Source: Galeruca laticollis (taxonomy: Eukaryota; Arthropoda; Insecta; Coleoptera; Chrysomelidae). From it: a stretch of 64,000 bases of DNA. Location of the stretch: contig OY998176.1 in the NCBI GenBank assembly GCA_963921935.1, positions 177,440,445 through 177,504,444 of the forward strand, written 5' to 3'. The number at the start of each line of letters is the position of its first letter. Position 1 is the first letter of the stretch. Positions 47,630 to 60,109 of the stretch are shown in pieces. The position numbers and the translations under genes are program-made. The notes below the pieces were generated by a model that had not been told where the DNA came from, made no database searches, and was given only the letters and a program-made list of their open reading frames with translations.

Positions 47630-48330
47630 ATTTCTACAAGCTGCCAATATAAACCACGACGATTCGGTATTATATCCAGCAGGACAATTTGTTTACCAAT
47701 CCTTGGAAGTAGCATGATTCCACGTTGGGTTTACAGTTAAGAACAGACTATTTGTTTTTATATGTTGTGTTTTCTACACATTTTTTCAAGTGACTTATAG
47801 TACATATATTGGTATCAGCCATTTATAATCTATTAATTTTTTCCAACCTCCTCGACAAGTTTCTAAAAAAAACTGAGTTATATTCAATGCGTCCAGTTCA
47901 ATGCCCTTAATTATTATTTTCTTCGAAAAAGTAATCTATATAATCTGAAGCTCCCTCTCCACCCCTCCAAGCTATTTCATAGGCTGCAATGAAATAGACT
48001 TTTTTCTGTAAGTTCTCCGGAGCGTTTACATCACAAAACTCAATAATTTTTTGTAATTTATCTGATGACACAGCTGATGCACAACCTTCCTTTTAAACGG
48101 GTCTCTTTGCAGTTGCCGACGATTGTTAGCTCTCCTATCAGCTTTGGGGTTCACAAATTCAACATCGGAGAAAGAATAAAATTTACGAAGGTACTTTTTA
48201 TTAGAATGTTCCTGTAACTGTCTCGCAATAGAGTTCCATAACACTTTGCCTGCGTATATTGAATATAAAATCTTCCAAAATTAACACGTTCCCCAACAGA
48301 TACATATTTCCTATCGAAATTGTATGAATC
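47230..48330 (-). pseudogene. Tyrosine recombinase (DUF3504/Crypton-type) remnant
   Basis: Minus strand. From 48244 downward: NPKADRRANNRRQLQRDPF, a charged segment, then FIAAYEIAWRGGEGASDYI (near 47970), where RGGE carries the first catalytic Arg. Later frames contain LFLTVNPTWN and, at 47510-47400, TNHSARATAGSSLTTRGVGE (HxxR box) and IMRHGNSQSMKPYLEI with the second His and the nucleophilic Tyr. These are the four boxes of a tyrosine recombinase of the DUF3504 type. Stops, frameshifts and a (CT)n microsatellite break the gene. It differs clearly from the recombinase at 53490-54624. Confidence 0.65.
47577..47629. repeat. (CT)n microsatellite
   Basis: About 50 bp of CT with one CCC interruption, expanded inside the recombinase remnant (read on the minus strand as Arg-Glu codons). 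Confidence 0.9.
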
Positions 48331-48996
48331 CTCCAAACACTCGCTTTCAATTTTTTGGAATTAGCGAGTGTTAACTTCTGAATTTCTTACCTAACAACTT
48401 CCATTGTTCCTTGACAACGCGAATCATTTTGTCGTCTTGATCCACACTTCAACAACATCATAATATTTTCTATAACTGCGGTTTTGTGCTGCCGTCGCGA
48501 AGTAAGTTTGTACAACAACAACAAACATATCAATTTTTCTTAAAATTTTACATTTATATTAGCTCAGAGCAATATATATTCATCCAAGTTTTGTTTAGAT
48601 CGGATTTGACATTGGTGAACATTCCACTCATTATATCTGACTTCTCTTACTGTAAACCCATTTTGTTATGAAATTTTCTTACCAAATACCATTCGAAAAA
48701 ATGTATACCTAATTTTTCTCCTAATTCGAATATTCTTAGAAAAATATTCCGAGCCGAAGGCGAGAGATAATATTCAAAATGTTCGTAAGCTCAAAAAAAT
48801 TTCCGGAAGTAATTTGACTTAGTGACTAGTGTTATAACTAGTGAAAATTCAAAATTACTTTGCCTGTAAGATTCCAGATTAATATTGACAATATTCAAAA
48901 TAGTTAGTCTCATATTAAAATATACTCAGAGATAAATAAACCCGAACAATCAGTAACAATTATTTTATTTCGGTATTCGGGATTCTGCTCACCAAC
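48331..48996. other. No gene recognised
   Basis: AT-rich. Contains a small inverted motif around CGAGCCGAAGGCGAG near 48750. No coding support. Confidence 0.4.
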
Positions 48997-49555
48997 TTAA
49001 AGAATGGGTTGAAGCTCCACGATTTTCACACATTCCCTAATACGTCTAGGCATACTCATAATCAGGAGAACAATATCCAGCAAGGGTAACTCATTCCATG
49101 CCACCTCTATCTCATGTCGAAGGGCCATCAGAGTTTGAGAAGGACGCTGTAAATTTTTAAACCTTCTCACGATTATGTCCTACAAAGTTTCAATTGGGGA
49201 GAAATCCGGGGATAGATACATTTGAGCCAGGTGGAAGTAGTCCAAGGTTTGTCTGGCTATATGTGGCCGAGCGTTATCTTGCTGAGATGCTCGATTTTGA
49301 AGTGTCCTGAAGTAAGTGATCAGATGAGATTCCAATATCCCTTGAATGTATCGATGTGTCTTTATATTGCCCCTGATAAAGACTAAAGGTAACCTTGAGC
49401 AATAGGCAATGTTACCCCATATCACAACTCCAACAGTGCGAGTGCATGCCACTCAACCAGAAATGGAGGGTTACGACCTTCTCTTCGTCTCCTACTCACC
49501 CTCGCTCGATCATCATACATATCTAGGCAGAACCGGGATTCATCACTGAAGACTG
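48997..49555 (-). pseudogene. Tc1-like transposase, C-terminal half
   Basis: Minus strand. Starts with VFSDESRFCLDMYDD (first catalytic Asp in SDESRF), then the WGNIAYCSRLPLVFIRGN region, QDNARPHIARQTLDYF (second Asp), and LSPDFSPIETL with the catalytic Glu of a DD34E enzyme. It ends IRECVKIVELQPIL at 48997. Stops follow IETL and a few other sites. It continues N-terminally at 50656-51131 beyond a 1.1 kb insertion. Confidence 0.75.
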
Positions 49556-50655
49556 TAACATGTCGTGACAAGTTTCTATTTTCATTAGTTATTTAGGAGC
49601 GTTACTTATTCTTCAGCTACTCTCACATCTAATTCAAAATCGTTTTATTTCAAATGTTAAGAACGCGTCGAAATACCGTTTTTACACCCGTAAAAATATC
49701 TATTTAAACGACGATTCGAGTCAAATCGGTCTCTTTATCATCCTTTGCTGAGAAACAAATAAATATTCAGTTTCCAATAATATTTTTTTGTGTGGTGGTA
49801 CAATTTTTTGCTGGCAAGTCTTTCTATTCCTTTTCAAATTGTAGTTGTGTGTTTACAGATCAAAATATCACCATTATTCTATTTGGTTAAAATATTTCGA
49901 TTTTTTAAAAGGTTATTTTTTTATGGCGTTTCGAGTTTTTTCACCGTTATTATTTCTTGTTAAAAAAATTGGTGGCGTCAAAATTTATTTTATGAAGAAA
50001 ATTTATTACAGATTCTTACTGACTATTTCTCTCCGATTTAAATTTGCATTTTCTGATTATTCTGGGATCGGAATGGATAAGAATGAGCAGATTTCTGTGG
50101 TTTTATTTCAAAAATGAAATTCAATTTTGATATGTATTGGACCATAAGCTCCTAATCTGTTCATTTCGTTCCTCCTTTTCAATTTTTCCTACTGCTTTTC
50201 CTGTTTTTTCCCCTACAGCCCTGCCATACTGTACCGTACCGCACCGTACCGTACCCGTAAGTGGACATCAACCAGGTCCCGTAAGTGGACATCAACCAAG
50301 CCGATTGAACCCAGAAGTCGCCCTCTCCAGTCCAGAGTCCAAACCACCAACGGCTCAAGAACCGGTCGATACCGCTAAGAGCTGTACGTCCTGAGTCTCG
50401 CCAAGATAAGTCCCTAACTTATTTTCGGTAGATATAAAATCTTGAGTTGGACATTTTTATTGTATTACAGATTCTTATTCGTATTGCATTGGGAATATAC
50501 GGTTTATGTGAATTTATTTTTTTGTTAAATAAATCCATTTGTCACGAAGTTTCTGTTATTGATTCACCTTATCCCAGTTGAGGTAATAAAAAATAGTGTA
50601 ACTGACGCCGAATTGACCACCTGAGCAGAGTCTCAAGGCCAAATGAAGCTCTTAT
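49556..50655. mobile_element. Unclassified ~1.1 kb insertion in the Tc1 transposase
   Basis: The Tc1 reading breaks inside the VFSDESRF segment and resumes at 50656. ACTG flanks both sides (49552-49555, 50656-50659), a probable 4-bp duplication. The left part has CGTGACAAGTTTC and a right-side segment has TTTGTCACGAAGTTTC, a short inverted match. An exact 20-bp tandem duplication CCGTAAGTGGACATCAACCA lies at 50259-50300, next to a CCGTACCGTACC run. A short Pro/Ser-rich frame (50137-50394) has no known domain. A solo LTR or MITE is possible; I cannot classify it. Confidence 0.5.
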
Positions 50656-51131
50656 ACTGACATGACGATAGTGCTCCATTCCTAATTCCACACTCGTCGT
50701 TATTGGCACCACTGAAGTCGATTTCATCGATGATCTGGAGTTAGAGGTAACACCAACTAAGGTCGGTATGAAAGAAGTCCAAACCTCCTTATGCGTGTAT
50801 AAACGCTTCGCATTCCAAGGACCCTTTCATGTTCTGCAAACCACTTATTTGCTATTACCCTTGTTACTGAGACACGATCTCCTAGAGCTAATAAATTTAG
50901 GCGACTATCTTGACACTCTGTTTTCCTGCTCCCTTGTCCTGTGCCTCTAGATCTTCGTTTTCGGCCTTCTTGGTGCAATGCCTGAAAGCATATGACAACA
51001 GTATTCACTATGCTCTCCATTCTACCAGTAATTTCACTGGACGATACCTCAGCTTCCCAAAGACCAATAATTCAATCTCTCTCGAACTCAGTTAGCCGCC
51101 GATAATTTGCATTTCGCCGCACTCTAGGCAT
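50656..51131 (-). pseudogene. Tc1-like transposase, N-terminal half
   Basis: Minus strand. The start MPRVRRNANYRRLTEFERD at 51131 is followed by an in-frame stop. The paired-type helix-turn-helix region follows, then RLNLLALGDRVSVTRVIANK and SVYTRIRRFGLLSYRP (51020-50757) and PLTPDH...LQWC. The half ends in the IVMS...VFSDES junction at 50656. Together with 48997-49555 it gives a near-full-length but dead DD34E transposase. Confidence 0.75.
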
Positions 51132-53489
51132 TATAAACAACCCTTGTAAATTATTGTAAGGCAACGTTCAAAACCAATGTACTCGAATAAATTATATATT
51201 CTGATATCGGAATACGTCGGTTCGTCCAGTACTTACCGCAAAAAAATCATTGGGTATTCATGTCAATGAGTATATTTTGTCTTCCGTGATGGATGCATAA
51301 ATAAATTCTTCAATAATTCATCACACACAGTTTTTCAGAAACTTGAAATTTGCAAACAACTGACACATATTTGAATGACGTGTATCTTCTATAATCTACT
51401 TGAAGTATTATCTGGTATATATGTTTGAGTACTCTCAACTTATTCCTTGTATTAAATTCCTGCAAAAATAGAAAATTGGATAGTGACCGGATACATATAT
51501 ATTGTATCCTTTTACACTATAGAATTTTGAAGATGCTTCTTATATCATTGAAAAATATCTCGAAACCATTTGTCAACCCAAAAATTCTCATAAATTATAA
51601 CTCTTATAGTTATTTTGTGTATGTGACAAAATGAAAAACCAATCATTAGATGCAATTTTCTAGGTTTTATCTTAATATGAACAGAAACTTCGGAGATATC
51701 TATATTTAGGGTGTCATTTGTAGAAAGAGGGAGTTGCGAAACTATTTGTATCATGGGCTGAACTATGTTTTTGGAGATACTTCAATGAAGTTTCCAGGTA
51801 ATGTTTAACGTGTACCAAATTCTTGCAGGTTAATTTGAGGTTAGAGTGAATGCAGGTACAAAAGACCCTGTAACTCGACTATAAAGCTCAGACGACACAT
51901 TGAATATAGGTTCCTTGAATCATGAAAGTGATGTCCATTCACAGTTGAAGTTAGACGATCTTTCAATGAAACCCTCTTATACATAATCCTTTGACATTTA
52001 TGCAGCATGTACGCTTCCTGAATACGCTAACTGTTAGGGTGTTCATATGTCAGTGAAAATATCCAATAATTTCTAATGGATAGAGCCCTAGCACAAATTC
52101 CCGTGACAAAATTAGGTTAGTGTTACTCTTTTGAAAGCTTGACTAAATCGCAATACAAGTTGATGAAAACTTTAATAAATTTGATCCGTATTTTTCCTTA
52201 CATCGCCACTAGATATCAATCAGGAAATTAGGGGACATTTCTCCAAATTTGTTTCCGACCGGACAAAACGACGAATTTACTGTTATAACCTATTTTTTAT
52301 TGACCAAATTGAGTTACTGTGTCAAGTCGGTCGAAATGTATGACTCTCATAATTGAATAAAAGAACGAATAATATATTAGAAACAATAACTCTTTATCAA
52401 ATGACAGTAGATCACTAAAACTTTTCCAGCTTTGTTGTAATTCCTGTGTAGCGATGAAGCCAAATTACGAAATTCTCTTGAGAGGGGGTAAAATCAGCGA
52501 AAATACTCATGATATAAATCAAGCAGAAGGAATACTCCAGAGATGCATTTGGAAATCAAGCATAAGCGATTGAGAATTACTTAATTACACGACTGCTTCT
52601 TTCTCTGCGGATGAAAAAATATGAAATAAAGTGTGAAGTAAAATCTACGACAGACTAATTTGATCCGTGGACACGATAACATTGAATAAAAGAAAATGGA
52701 AGCAAGTTTCAAGCCTCATTATAAACTTGTTAATTTGAGTCGACACCCACAAGTTTATTTAAAACTTAACTATTCATGGAATTTCATCAAACTTGTGTCT
52801 ATTGGATGAATAAATTTATATCTGAAATAATTTTTATTCAAATTAATGCAAAATAATTCACGGTAATGAATTAAAAATATGTATGGGATGTATATAACCG
52901 TACAAATGCGAGTATTTCAGAATGAAATTAATTCGTGTAACTAATTTCTTCCTAATTTAAGTGTTAGAGAGAGAAATTTGATTAATGGATAGTATTTGCG
53001 GGATTTGTGTGTGAATTTATCAGAATTATTCAACTTCCATTTGAGAATTATGGATCATCATCGGCATCAAAATCCGAATGAAGTTCGAATACTCACAAAT
53101 GGACTCATTCTTCTCAATTTTAGTAATGTTATCCAGAATGTCGCATTTCTAGAGTTCATTTTGAATATCATGCTATAAATTCCTTAATTTCATTCAGAAA
53201 TGGGGGCAGAAATTTGTGTGGTATAAAAACGTTTCTCCACGACTATATAACAATGCACAAATTATTTTTACATATTTAGCTGAATAAGGATATAAATCCT
53301 TCACACTAGTGAATAATGAGAAAGAATTCACTCTCGCTAGCCAATCACATTCTATGATTATCAGAAATCACGCTAAAATGAACATATCAAATCGTCTCTT
53401 TAAAACGTCAATACCCAACTACGCGAATCGCTTCTGACAGCGCGTCGTTTGAAACGTCAAAATAATCATAATTTTACGTATATTTAAAG
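51132..53489. other. No gene recognised
   Basis: 2.3 kb of AT-rich sequence with only short frames (for example 51425-51634, 52996-53178) and no domain. The stretch next to 51131 probably includes the Tc1 terminal repeat. Otherwise nothing seen. Confidence 0.4.
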
Positions 53490-54624
53490 AATAAAGTGGA
53501 CAAAAGTAGCGATAGTGAAGATTTAACATGTACGCCTCCCGAAATTAATCAAATTGCTCAATCATCCACAACGAATTTGCAATCGGAGAGATCAAAGCAA
53601 GACTATAATAAGATTTATGAATCATTTATAGCATGGTGACATTCCAATAAAGTAAGTTCCTTCTCGGAAGACGTTCTCTTAGCATATTTCACAAAACTTT
53701 CCGAAAAATATAAATCTTCAACTTCATGGAAAATATACTCTATAGTAAGAAGTACATTGAAGGTTAATAATGAAATACACATTGAAAATTATTCAAAATT
53801 GCGGGTGTTCCTTAAACGGAAAGGAGAAGGATTTCAAGCAAAGAAATCGAAAACGTTTACCTCAGAAGATATAAATAAATTTATCACAGAATCTCCAGAC
53901 AATATATCTCTCGGAACTAAGGTAACAAATTTAATTGTTTCACTTAGTAAAGTTGAAAATTATTATTTTTTTAGGTTGCAATCATCATAGGGGTTATGGG
54001 TGCTTGTCGTAATAACGAAACGTATTTAATGAAAATGGAAGACATTCAAGACCTTAATTCAGCTCTTTTAATAACCATACCTAACACTAAAAAAAATATT
54101 GTTATGAAATTCACAGTGACAGGTGTATTTTATGAAATATGCAAAAAGTATATAGCACTACGCCCAGCTAATGTAACAAATACTTCTTTCTTCTTGAACT
54201 ACCAATGCGGCAAATCTACTGTTCAGAGAATTGCCATCAACAAATTTGCATCAATGGGCTGACAAATAGCAGCCTACTTAAACTTACCAAATGTAAATCT
54301 GTACACCGAACAAAGTTTTCGTAGATCTTCTGCAACACTATTAATTGATGCGGGGGAGATATTATAGCTCTCAAACGACACGGTGGCTGGAAAAGTACAT
54401 CCGTAGCTGAGGGCTACCTGGATGACTAAATGACAAATAAAATGAACACTGCGAACAAAATAATGCAGTCGAAGAATCAAACCGGAATCACCCAACTACA
54501 TACAGCACAGACTAGCAGTACTAGCACTACTAGTTTTGATCATAATTCAGTACCAACGTCATTAAATATTAGCAATTGTAATAACTTTACCATAAATTTT
54601 GCGGAAAGAATGAATCTGTATTAA
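53490..54624 (+). pseudogene. Crypton-type tyrosine recombinase gene with a short intron
   Basis: The N-terminal SAM-like part (DYNKIYESFIAW, VSSFSEDVLLAYFTKLSEKY, from ~53600) is followed by KTFTSEDINKFITES, an intron, then GVMGACRNNETYLMKMEDI with the first catalytic Arg. The C-terminal boxes read QSFRRSSATLLIDAG (the usual HxxR His is Gln here) and SVAEGYLDD with the nucleophilic Tyr. The end is NISNCNNFTINFAERMNLY. This is the tyrosine recombinase of Crypton elements, which integrate a circular DNA copy by site-specific recombination. An in-frame TGA at about 53637, stops near 54260, 54365 and 54426, and the lost His make it inactive. Confidence 0.75.
53922..53974 (+). other. Probable 53-bp intron in the Crypton recombinase
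   Basis: AAG-GTAACAAAT ... TTATTTTTTTAG-GTTGCA. Removing it joins the SLGTK and VAIIIGVMGACRN segments in frame, as expected for the family. The branch and polypyrimidine region are T-rich. Confidence 0.65.
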
Positions 54625-54755
54625 GTACCTATATTTATGTTATCTCTATTATTATTCCTAATTATGTTATAATTTCATTTGAAAATGTAAAGGTTTCTAT
54701 AAAAAATTTGAGTTACCTTCTCTATGTTCTTTACATTTTCATGAATAAATGTGGT

Positions 54756-54830
54756 CGATAGCTCAGTGGTAGAGAGATACTTGACTCTTACACGCGGGAG
54801 ATCGAGGTTCGATTCCCAATAGAAGAATTT
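54756..54830 (+). tRNA. tRNA-like sequence (pseudo-tRNA or SINE head)
   Basis: TAGCTCAGTGG (A box) and GGTTCGATTCC (B box) are spaced as in a tRNA gene or tRNA-derived SINE. The acceptor ends do not pair well, the T stem is weak and no anticodon stem is convincing, so I do not assign an amino acid. A T-rich run follows at 54827, a possible RNA polymerase III stop. Confidence 0.45.
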
Positions 54831-54872
54831 TTTTATGCATAGTCGTGGAGAAAGTATTGTCTTTCACTTATA

Positions 54873-54970
54873 TAGAATGGCTATTATTCACTTGGATGAT
54901 TCCATAACTCATTCGCTGCGCTCGCTCGTTTTGGAATCTTCATCCGCGTGAATAATAGCCATCATTCTAT
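54873..54970. repeat. Fold-back hairpin, arms ~35 nt
   Basis: TAGAATGGCTATTATTCAC and GATGATTCCA are inverted at 54931-54970 (TGGAATCTTCATC, GTGAATAATAGCCA). The loop holds ATTCGCTGCGCTCGCTCG, which resembles the GCGAGCGAAGCGAGC motif beside the palindrome at 34534. Confidence 0.65.
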
Positions 54971-57899
54971 ACTCGTTGAAGAATATACTAATCTCAAATT
55001 CTGAACCATAATCTTCTCTAGAAAATTCTCATTTAGTATCAATATAAGGTTTTAGGAGCGTTTACTATTTTGCTATCGTGTCATTGGTTCCAAATTGTAC
55101 TAATTTTCATATTCACAGATGCTTGATTTGATGAAATGTAATGAATTATCGTTTTGTGTCAAAATAGGAGACGAATTTTATAATTTTCAGATGAATAAAA
55201 ATCAAATTGTGGTTGCTGAAAGCCCTAATTTACGCAATATCTCTCAAGATTCATTGATACGTGCGTTTTCTTAGGAACCTAGAATGAATTGTAGAGAATA
55301 GCCTAACCCGAGAACATGATCAGAGCTAATATACCGATACAACATATACCTACAACAAACATAATTTTATATCGGAAATAATAAACTTATACGTGGGTGC
55401 CACAAAGTTTTCAAAAATACTTTGAACGTACCTACAAATATTTTAGGTAGTAACTATTATGATAATGGTTCTGCTAGGTGTAGCAAGGAAAAATAAATGA
55501 AATTTTCAAGTAATAACAATGAACATTTTGTGTATTAATGGTAAGTACTGTTATTTATATGTGCGAAAAACATTCAACTAAAGACAGACGAACCAAGTCA
55601 TTTTCATAAGTCCATAGTAAACGCGATCAATCGTCATGTTGGTGCAGAAAGTCATTTATATTTCTTTGACAACGCTGCACTAGGCTCCACGTCATTATTT
55701 TCTCGCTTGTTGGGTCTTGAATGTTTGGTTGCTGCTAGCGGATCGTTAATAATAAAAGTGAATTAATATCAAGAATTGGAATATAAGGTATTGTTACGTG
55801 ACCTCGCTGCAACAATGATCCTACCATTAATTGTGCTTCGGTAAAATACCGAAGTCGTTGGAATGCCCAACTTAATAAAATAAAGATTCAAAGCGATGGG
55901 TACGACTCTCAGGAAAGGGTGTAAATTCTCTCGGTTTCCTTGAAGTCACTATTCAATTCAAAGCGCCACCGAATTTGAATCCTTTTGGAAAATGCGGAAA
56001 ACAAATGGGCAGATACCTAGCTATCGAATTAAGCAGCCTAGCTTGGTGGCAAGGGTGGTGTATATTAGTATTAATTTTTGTAGTAAATTTCACAATGTTA
56101 AATTTGAGAGCTATGGTGGCAGTTATAAGCAATTAAATTATATATGATATAACAATCTATAATTAGTATCTCCTTTAGCACTGCATGATCATACAAGCTT
56201 TACACATTACAACCCCTTTTACACGGACCCTTTTTGTACCTAATACCCCCAATAAAGTAACATAAAAAGAAAATTATCTATTTCGTTTCACTGAAATTAC
56301 AAAACGTGAATGTTTAGTTTGGGTTTTAGCCAAAGTAAGTAGTCGAATCCGGGATTGATTATATAATTCTCAAAATCGGGCGCAATCACTATATGAACTG
56401 AAGTTGGGTTCCACACAACCTAGTTCCCCAGTACAAAATGTCAAATATCAAGGTAAGTACAGTCAAAATAGTATGAAGTAGTGGAATCACAGGTAGTCTT
56501 AACTAGAGTAGTTAGCTGCTATGGTATTGGTATGAGTTCCAGTCAACAAATAAATTCCAGTATCTAGTCCTAATTGTCTCTCCAATAATCTTGCATGAAG
56601 CAGGTGACTAATCGGGGACTATTTTTGTCTGAAAAATAAAGCCTATGATTCAATGCAATATGAGTTCGAACTATCCAATAATTGTCCCTTAAGATGGTAA
56701 AAGAAACCCTAAAAGTACTTTCATTATAGAAAATTTCCATGAAAAAATAGGCAACAATTCCTTTATCAGTGGTTTTGATTATAATTTAATTGAACTTCGT
56801 CGACTGGCACAGACATTCAACTATATTAATAATCTTCATCTAACAGCGTCAATGTCGAAATTAATAGTTTCCCATATCAAAAGTGACTGCACGTCACTCG
56901 CGGCATGTCACGTCTCGACTCCGCCCTCTTCTATATATTTTTGCCCTAAACGGCAGACACTCTTATACTGAAAATTTTGTCTGTTTTATTTCCCCTCAAT
57001 TCTATTTTTTTTTGATTAATTGAAAGGTATATTATCTACGGGAAATTATGCATACATTTGCCATATAATTTATATATGATCTTCCATTTGCAGCATCAAT
57101 GATAATTTTCCATGTATTTATACGAAATATATTCAGTTCTAGAAAATAAAAGTTATAACTTTTGTGGAAATATTTCTAAATTTAAACGATAGGCAGGTGT
57201 GGATTCGATATTTTGGTAAGAAAATTACTGACGCCACCGGTGATTCATTTCTTGCACGTGTGGTGGTTGATGATTGAGTTTCAGCCTCCCCGAATCTCGA
57301 ACCGGGCTCTATTCTTGACATCGTACCAAACGTTATGTATACGCGAGCCTGTGAATGCTCTATTTGCGAATAGTTCTTAAAAATGATATTCTCGAGTACC
57401 GTTCCTAAAATCATCGAATTGTATCGTCCTCATAACAGCGTCAGTAGAGTTCAGTCTAATGTCAGTGTGGCCAACAAAAAGTGGTTTTTCTGAGAAGAAT
57501 GCCAGTTAATGTTTATTATTCAAAACATAAGATTTTTGCAGGTTTTCCATCATTCCGAATATCAATATTGCTTTTTTAAAAGAATGAATACGCCCCTGAA
57601 GCGTAAATCTTGAAATTTAAAAAGACGTTCTAGCTGAATAATCAATACATCGATGGCCAATAATTCTAGAAACTTTTGGTATGTCACCATTTCATTTCTG
57701 TCACTATTTGGTGTCAAATTTATTTGTTTATTGATATTCGTGTAATCGTTAATGCTTATTTGCCATATTATTTCCATTACGCTTTTGTAGTAATTCTAGT
57801 TAGTTATTTCGTTAAAAATAGTTAGTAGTTAAGTTTTATATAATATATTCGTATTTTTAAAGTAGATACCTAGTGTAAACATTATTATAGACTGTGGAT
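54971..57899. other. No gene recognised
   Basis: Nearly 3 kb without a supported coding region. A minus-strand frame at 57139-57414 contains GSRFGEAETQSSTTTRA but no known domain. A weak B-box-like GGTTCGAGATTC (minus strand near 57300) is noted but not called. Confidence 0.4.
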
Positions 57900-59696
57900 A
57901 CAGTGAATCTTTTGCCAAAAGATGTTCATGCTGCTGTATTAAACCCAAATATAACATTAGATGATAATTCTGTTTTGGAACTGAAACGTTAGCTAGAATG
58001 TAGAGGTTTAAAAAGGACCGGTAGAAAAGAGGACCTTATAGGGTTACAAATAATCTAAATCAGAGTCCAAAATTTAATATGCAATATTTGAAATCTTTAA
58101 CAATCAGAATAAGAAGTGGAAATTTTTCAATAAAACTTTTTTATATGTCTGTGCTGGCACACAACTTTATTCATTTCAATAATTTCATAATCAACGACAA
58201 AAATGCGTTTGAAATGTTCAATTATATTTGGGTCATTTAGACAGTTATAAGCAATAAACACATATTTGATTCCAAATTCTCTAACGATTTTGTAATCCTC
58301 ATATTTCTTGACTACACATATTACTCCAAGTTCACATTCACAGAAAAATATGTAGGGTATTCGTACCTATTGTTTGGTCTTTTATATTTGTTTTGGTATG
58401 CCTATAACAACAGTCAACTGCAAATTCAACAAATCAGATAGAATTAGATGGAGGCAATTTGATATGGGCTAGATCCCCATCACGTCCCATTCCAAAATAC
58501 TTTAACAAGCGACACCTATATGACTATATGTTTGATACAAATGTCGAAAATGAAGATTTACAATTAACTATATAGATCACGCTGGCCAAAGTACTACAAC
58601 CGTGAAACCATTTAGCCGAGAAAGTCGGTACGTAGACAGTGATCACATCAGTGAAATTTTTGACAGTAGTAGAAATAATATAAGTTATTGTGTATGTAAA
58701 TGTCAGGCTTCATTCAACATATGCGAACAATATGACATATTACTCTTAATAAAACGACAGGAGCTATTACCAAGTGTAGTTGTGGATGTAAACAGTAAAT
58801 AGTAAACCAAACGAATGGGGAAAATGAGGAAATATAGTACAGGCAAAATTGTTGGCGAATATTCTATTAGGAGATATAAACCTTCCAACCTTCAATCCTT
58901 TACCAAGTAAATACACACGAACCATTAATGTAAACAATTTTTTGTCAGATTAAGAAGATCTTGAAGTAACAACAATGTTTCAGACTATTTTGAAATATGA
59001 ATATGAAGACTTTCCCTATAATGGGGAGGAAGTTTTCACAATTAAAGAACAGACAAAATTATTTTTAAACAATATAAAATTAAAATTTGGAGGTGATAAT
59101 GTAACTCACCATATTTCAGGTACTTTTCCGCAGTTGACACCGGAATGGAAAAAGTGGAGGAGCTAGTTTATAACCTCTACAATGTAAAAATTGTTTGTGG
59201 ATTGTATTTAAAAAAATTTCTGGTTGCTTGGAGCACCGATAAATACTCTTGCCGTGAAATATAGCCAAAATAACGAATCCACGGAAACAAAACAATTTGA
59301 AAAATTATTTTTAAAACAAAATGAGAAATTCGAAGAATATGGATTAGCTGTAAATTCAAATTTTTTGTATCTTGCATGTAGCATTGATGGCCTGGTGAGA
59401 GTTGAAAATATTGAAATTGCATATTTATTAGAAATTAAATGTCTGAAAGTTCTAAAAAAGTGTCAATAACTTAATGAGCTTGATACATTTTTGTCTAAAA
59501 CTCAATTGAACAATTTTTTCCAGTCAAAAGTGAATAACAAAATTAGTATTAAAGAACACCGTCCATATTCATATCAAATTTTGGTGTCATCAATTATATT
59601 TAATGTAGAATGTTATAAGATAGTAGTGTGTGCTCCAAAAAGTATGATTGTTATTCACGTATGTAGAACATTTAAAATAAATAGAAGTTATTAAAT
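57900..59696 (+). pseudogene. SAP and YqaJ-type nuclease protein remnant
   Basis: Begins near NLLPKDVHAAVLNPNITLDD with a SAP-like segment (LELKR, stop, LECRGLKRTGRKEDLI). The middle has IWARSPSRPIPKYFNKRHLYD and CQASFNICEQYDILLLIKR. The end (59224-59469) has NSNFLYLACSIDGLVRVENI then AYLLEIKCLKV, the D...ExK motif of YqaJ/lambda-exonuclease-like nucleases. Many stops and frame changes separate the parts. In ISL2EU elements this second protein presumably assists transposition. Confidence 0.6.
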
Positions 59697-60109
59697 AAAA
59701 TTGTAATTTTTTTATGAAAGTATTTATGTTCGAGAGATGTTTGCTATGCAATGTGTACGTGACTTAGATCCTGTGAATTTTTAGAAATAATTATCAGCTT
59801 TAGTCAAAAAAAGTGTGAGCAGTTAATATCAACTATTTTTATTGTAAAATTAAATTATGTTCACACTGAATTTTTTTATTTGACAATATATTTGAATGGG
59901 ACCGCAGCTACCCACTTTGTTACGGAGGGATCCAAGTACTGAAATTTTTAATATTTGCTGCCCTCTTTCTTATCCCCTAGCTCTACATTTGGCTAAGTAG
60001 ATCAGAATATCATTATTATATGTCAACTGATAGTAGATGTCACTTTTGTTAAATAAATATCATAATTTAATATCAAAATGAGTTTCTTCACTCACAAACT
60101 TCTTGTTTA

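Noticed and set aside
47518..47740. Arg-Glu or Ser-Leu repeat protein
   Set aside because: It is only the translation of the (CT)n microsatellite.
57139..57414. tRNA-derived SINE or gene on the minus strand
   Set aside because: A partial B-box-like GGTTCGAGATTC is present, but no A box at the right distance and no tail.
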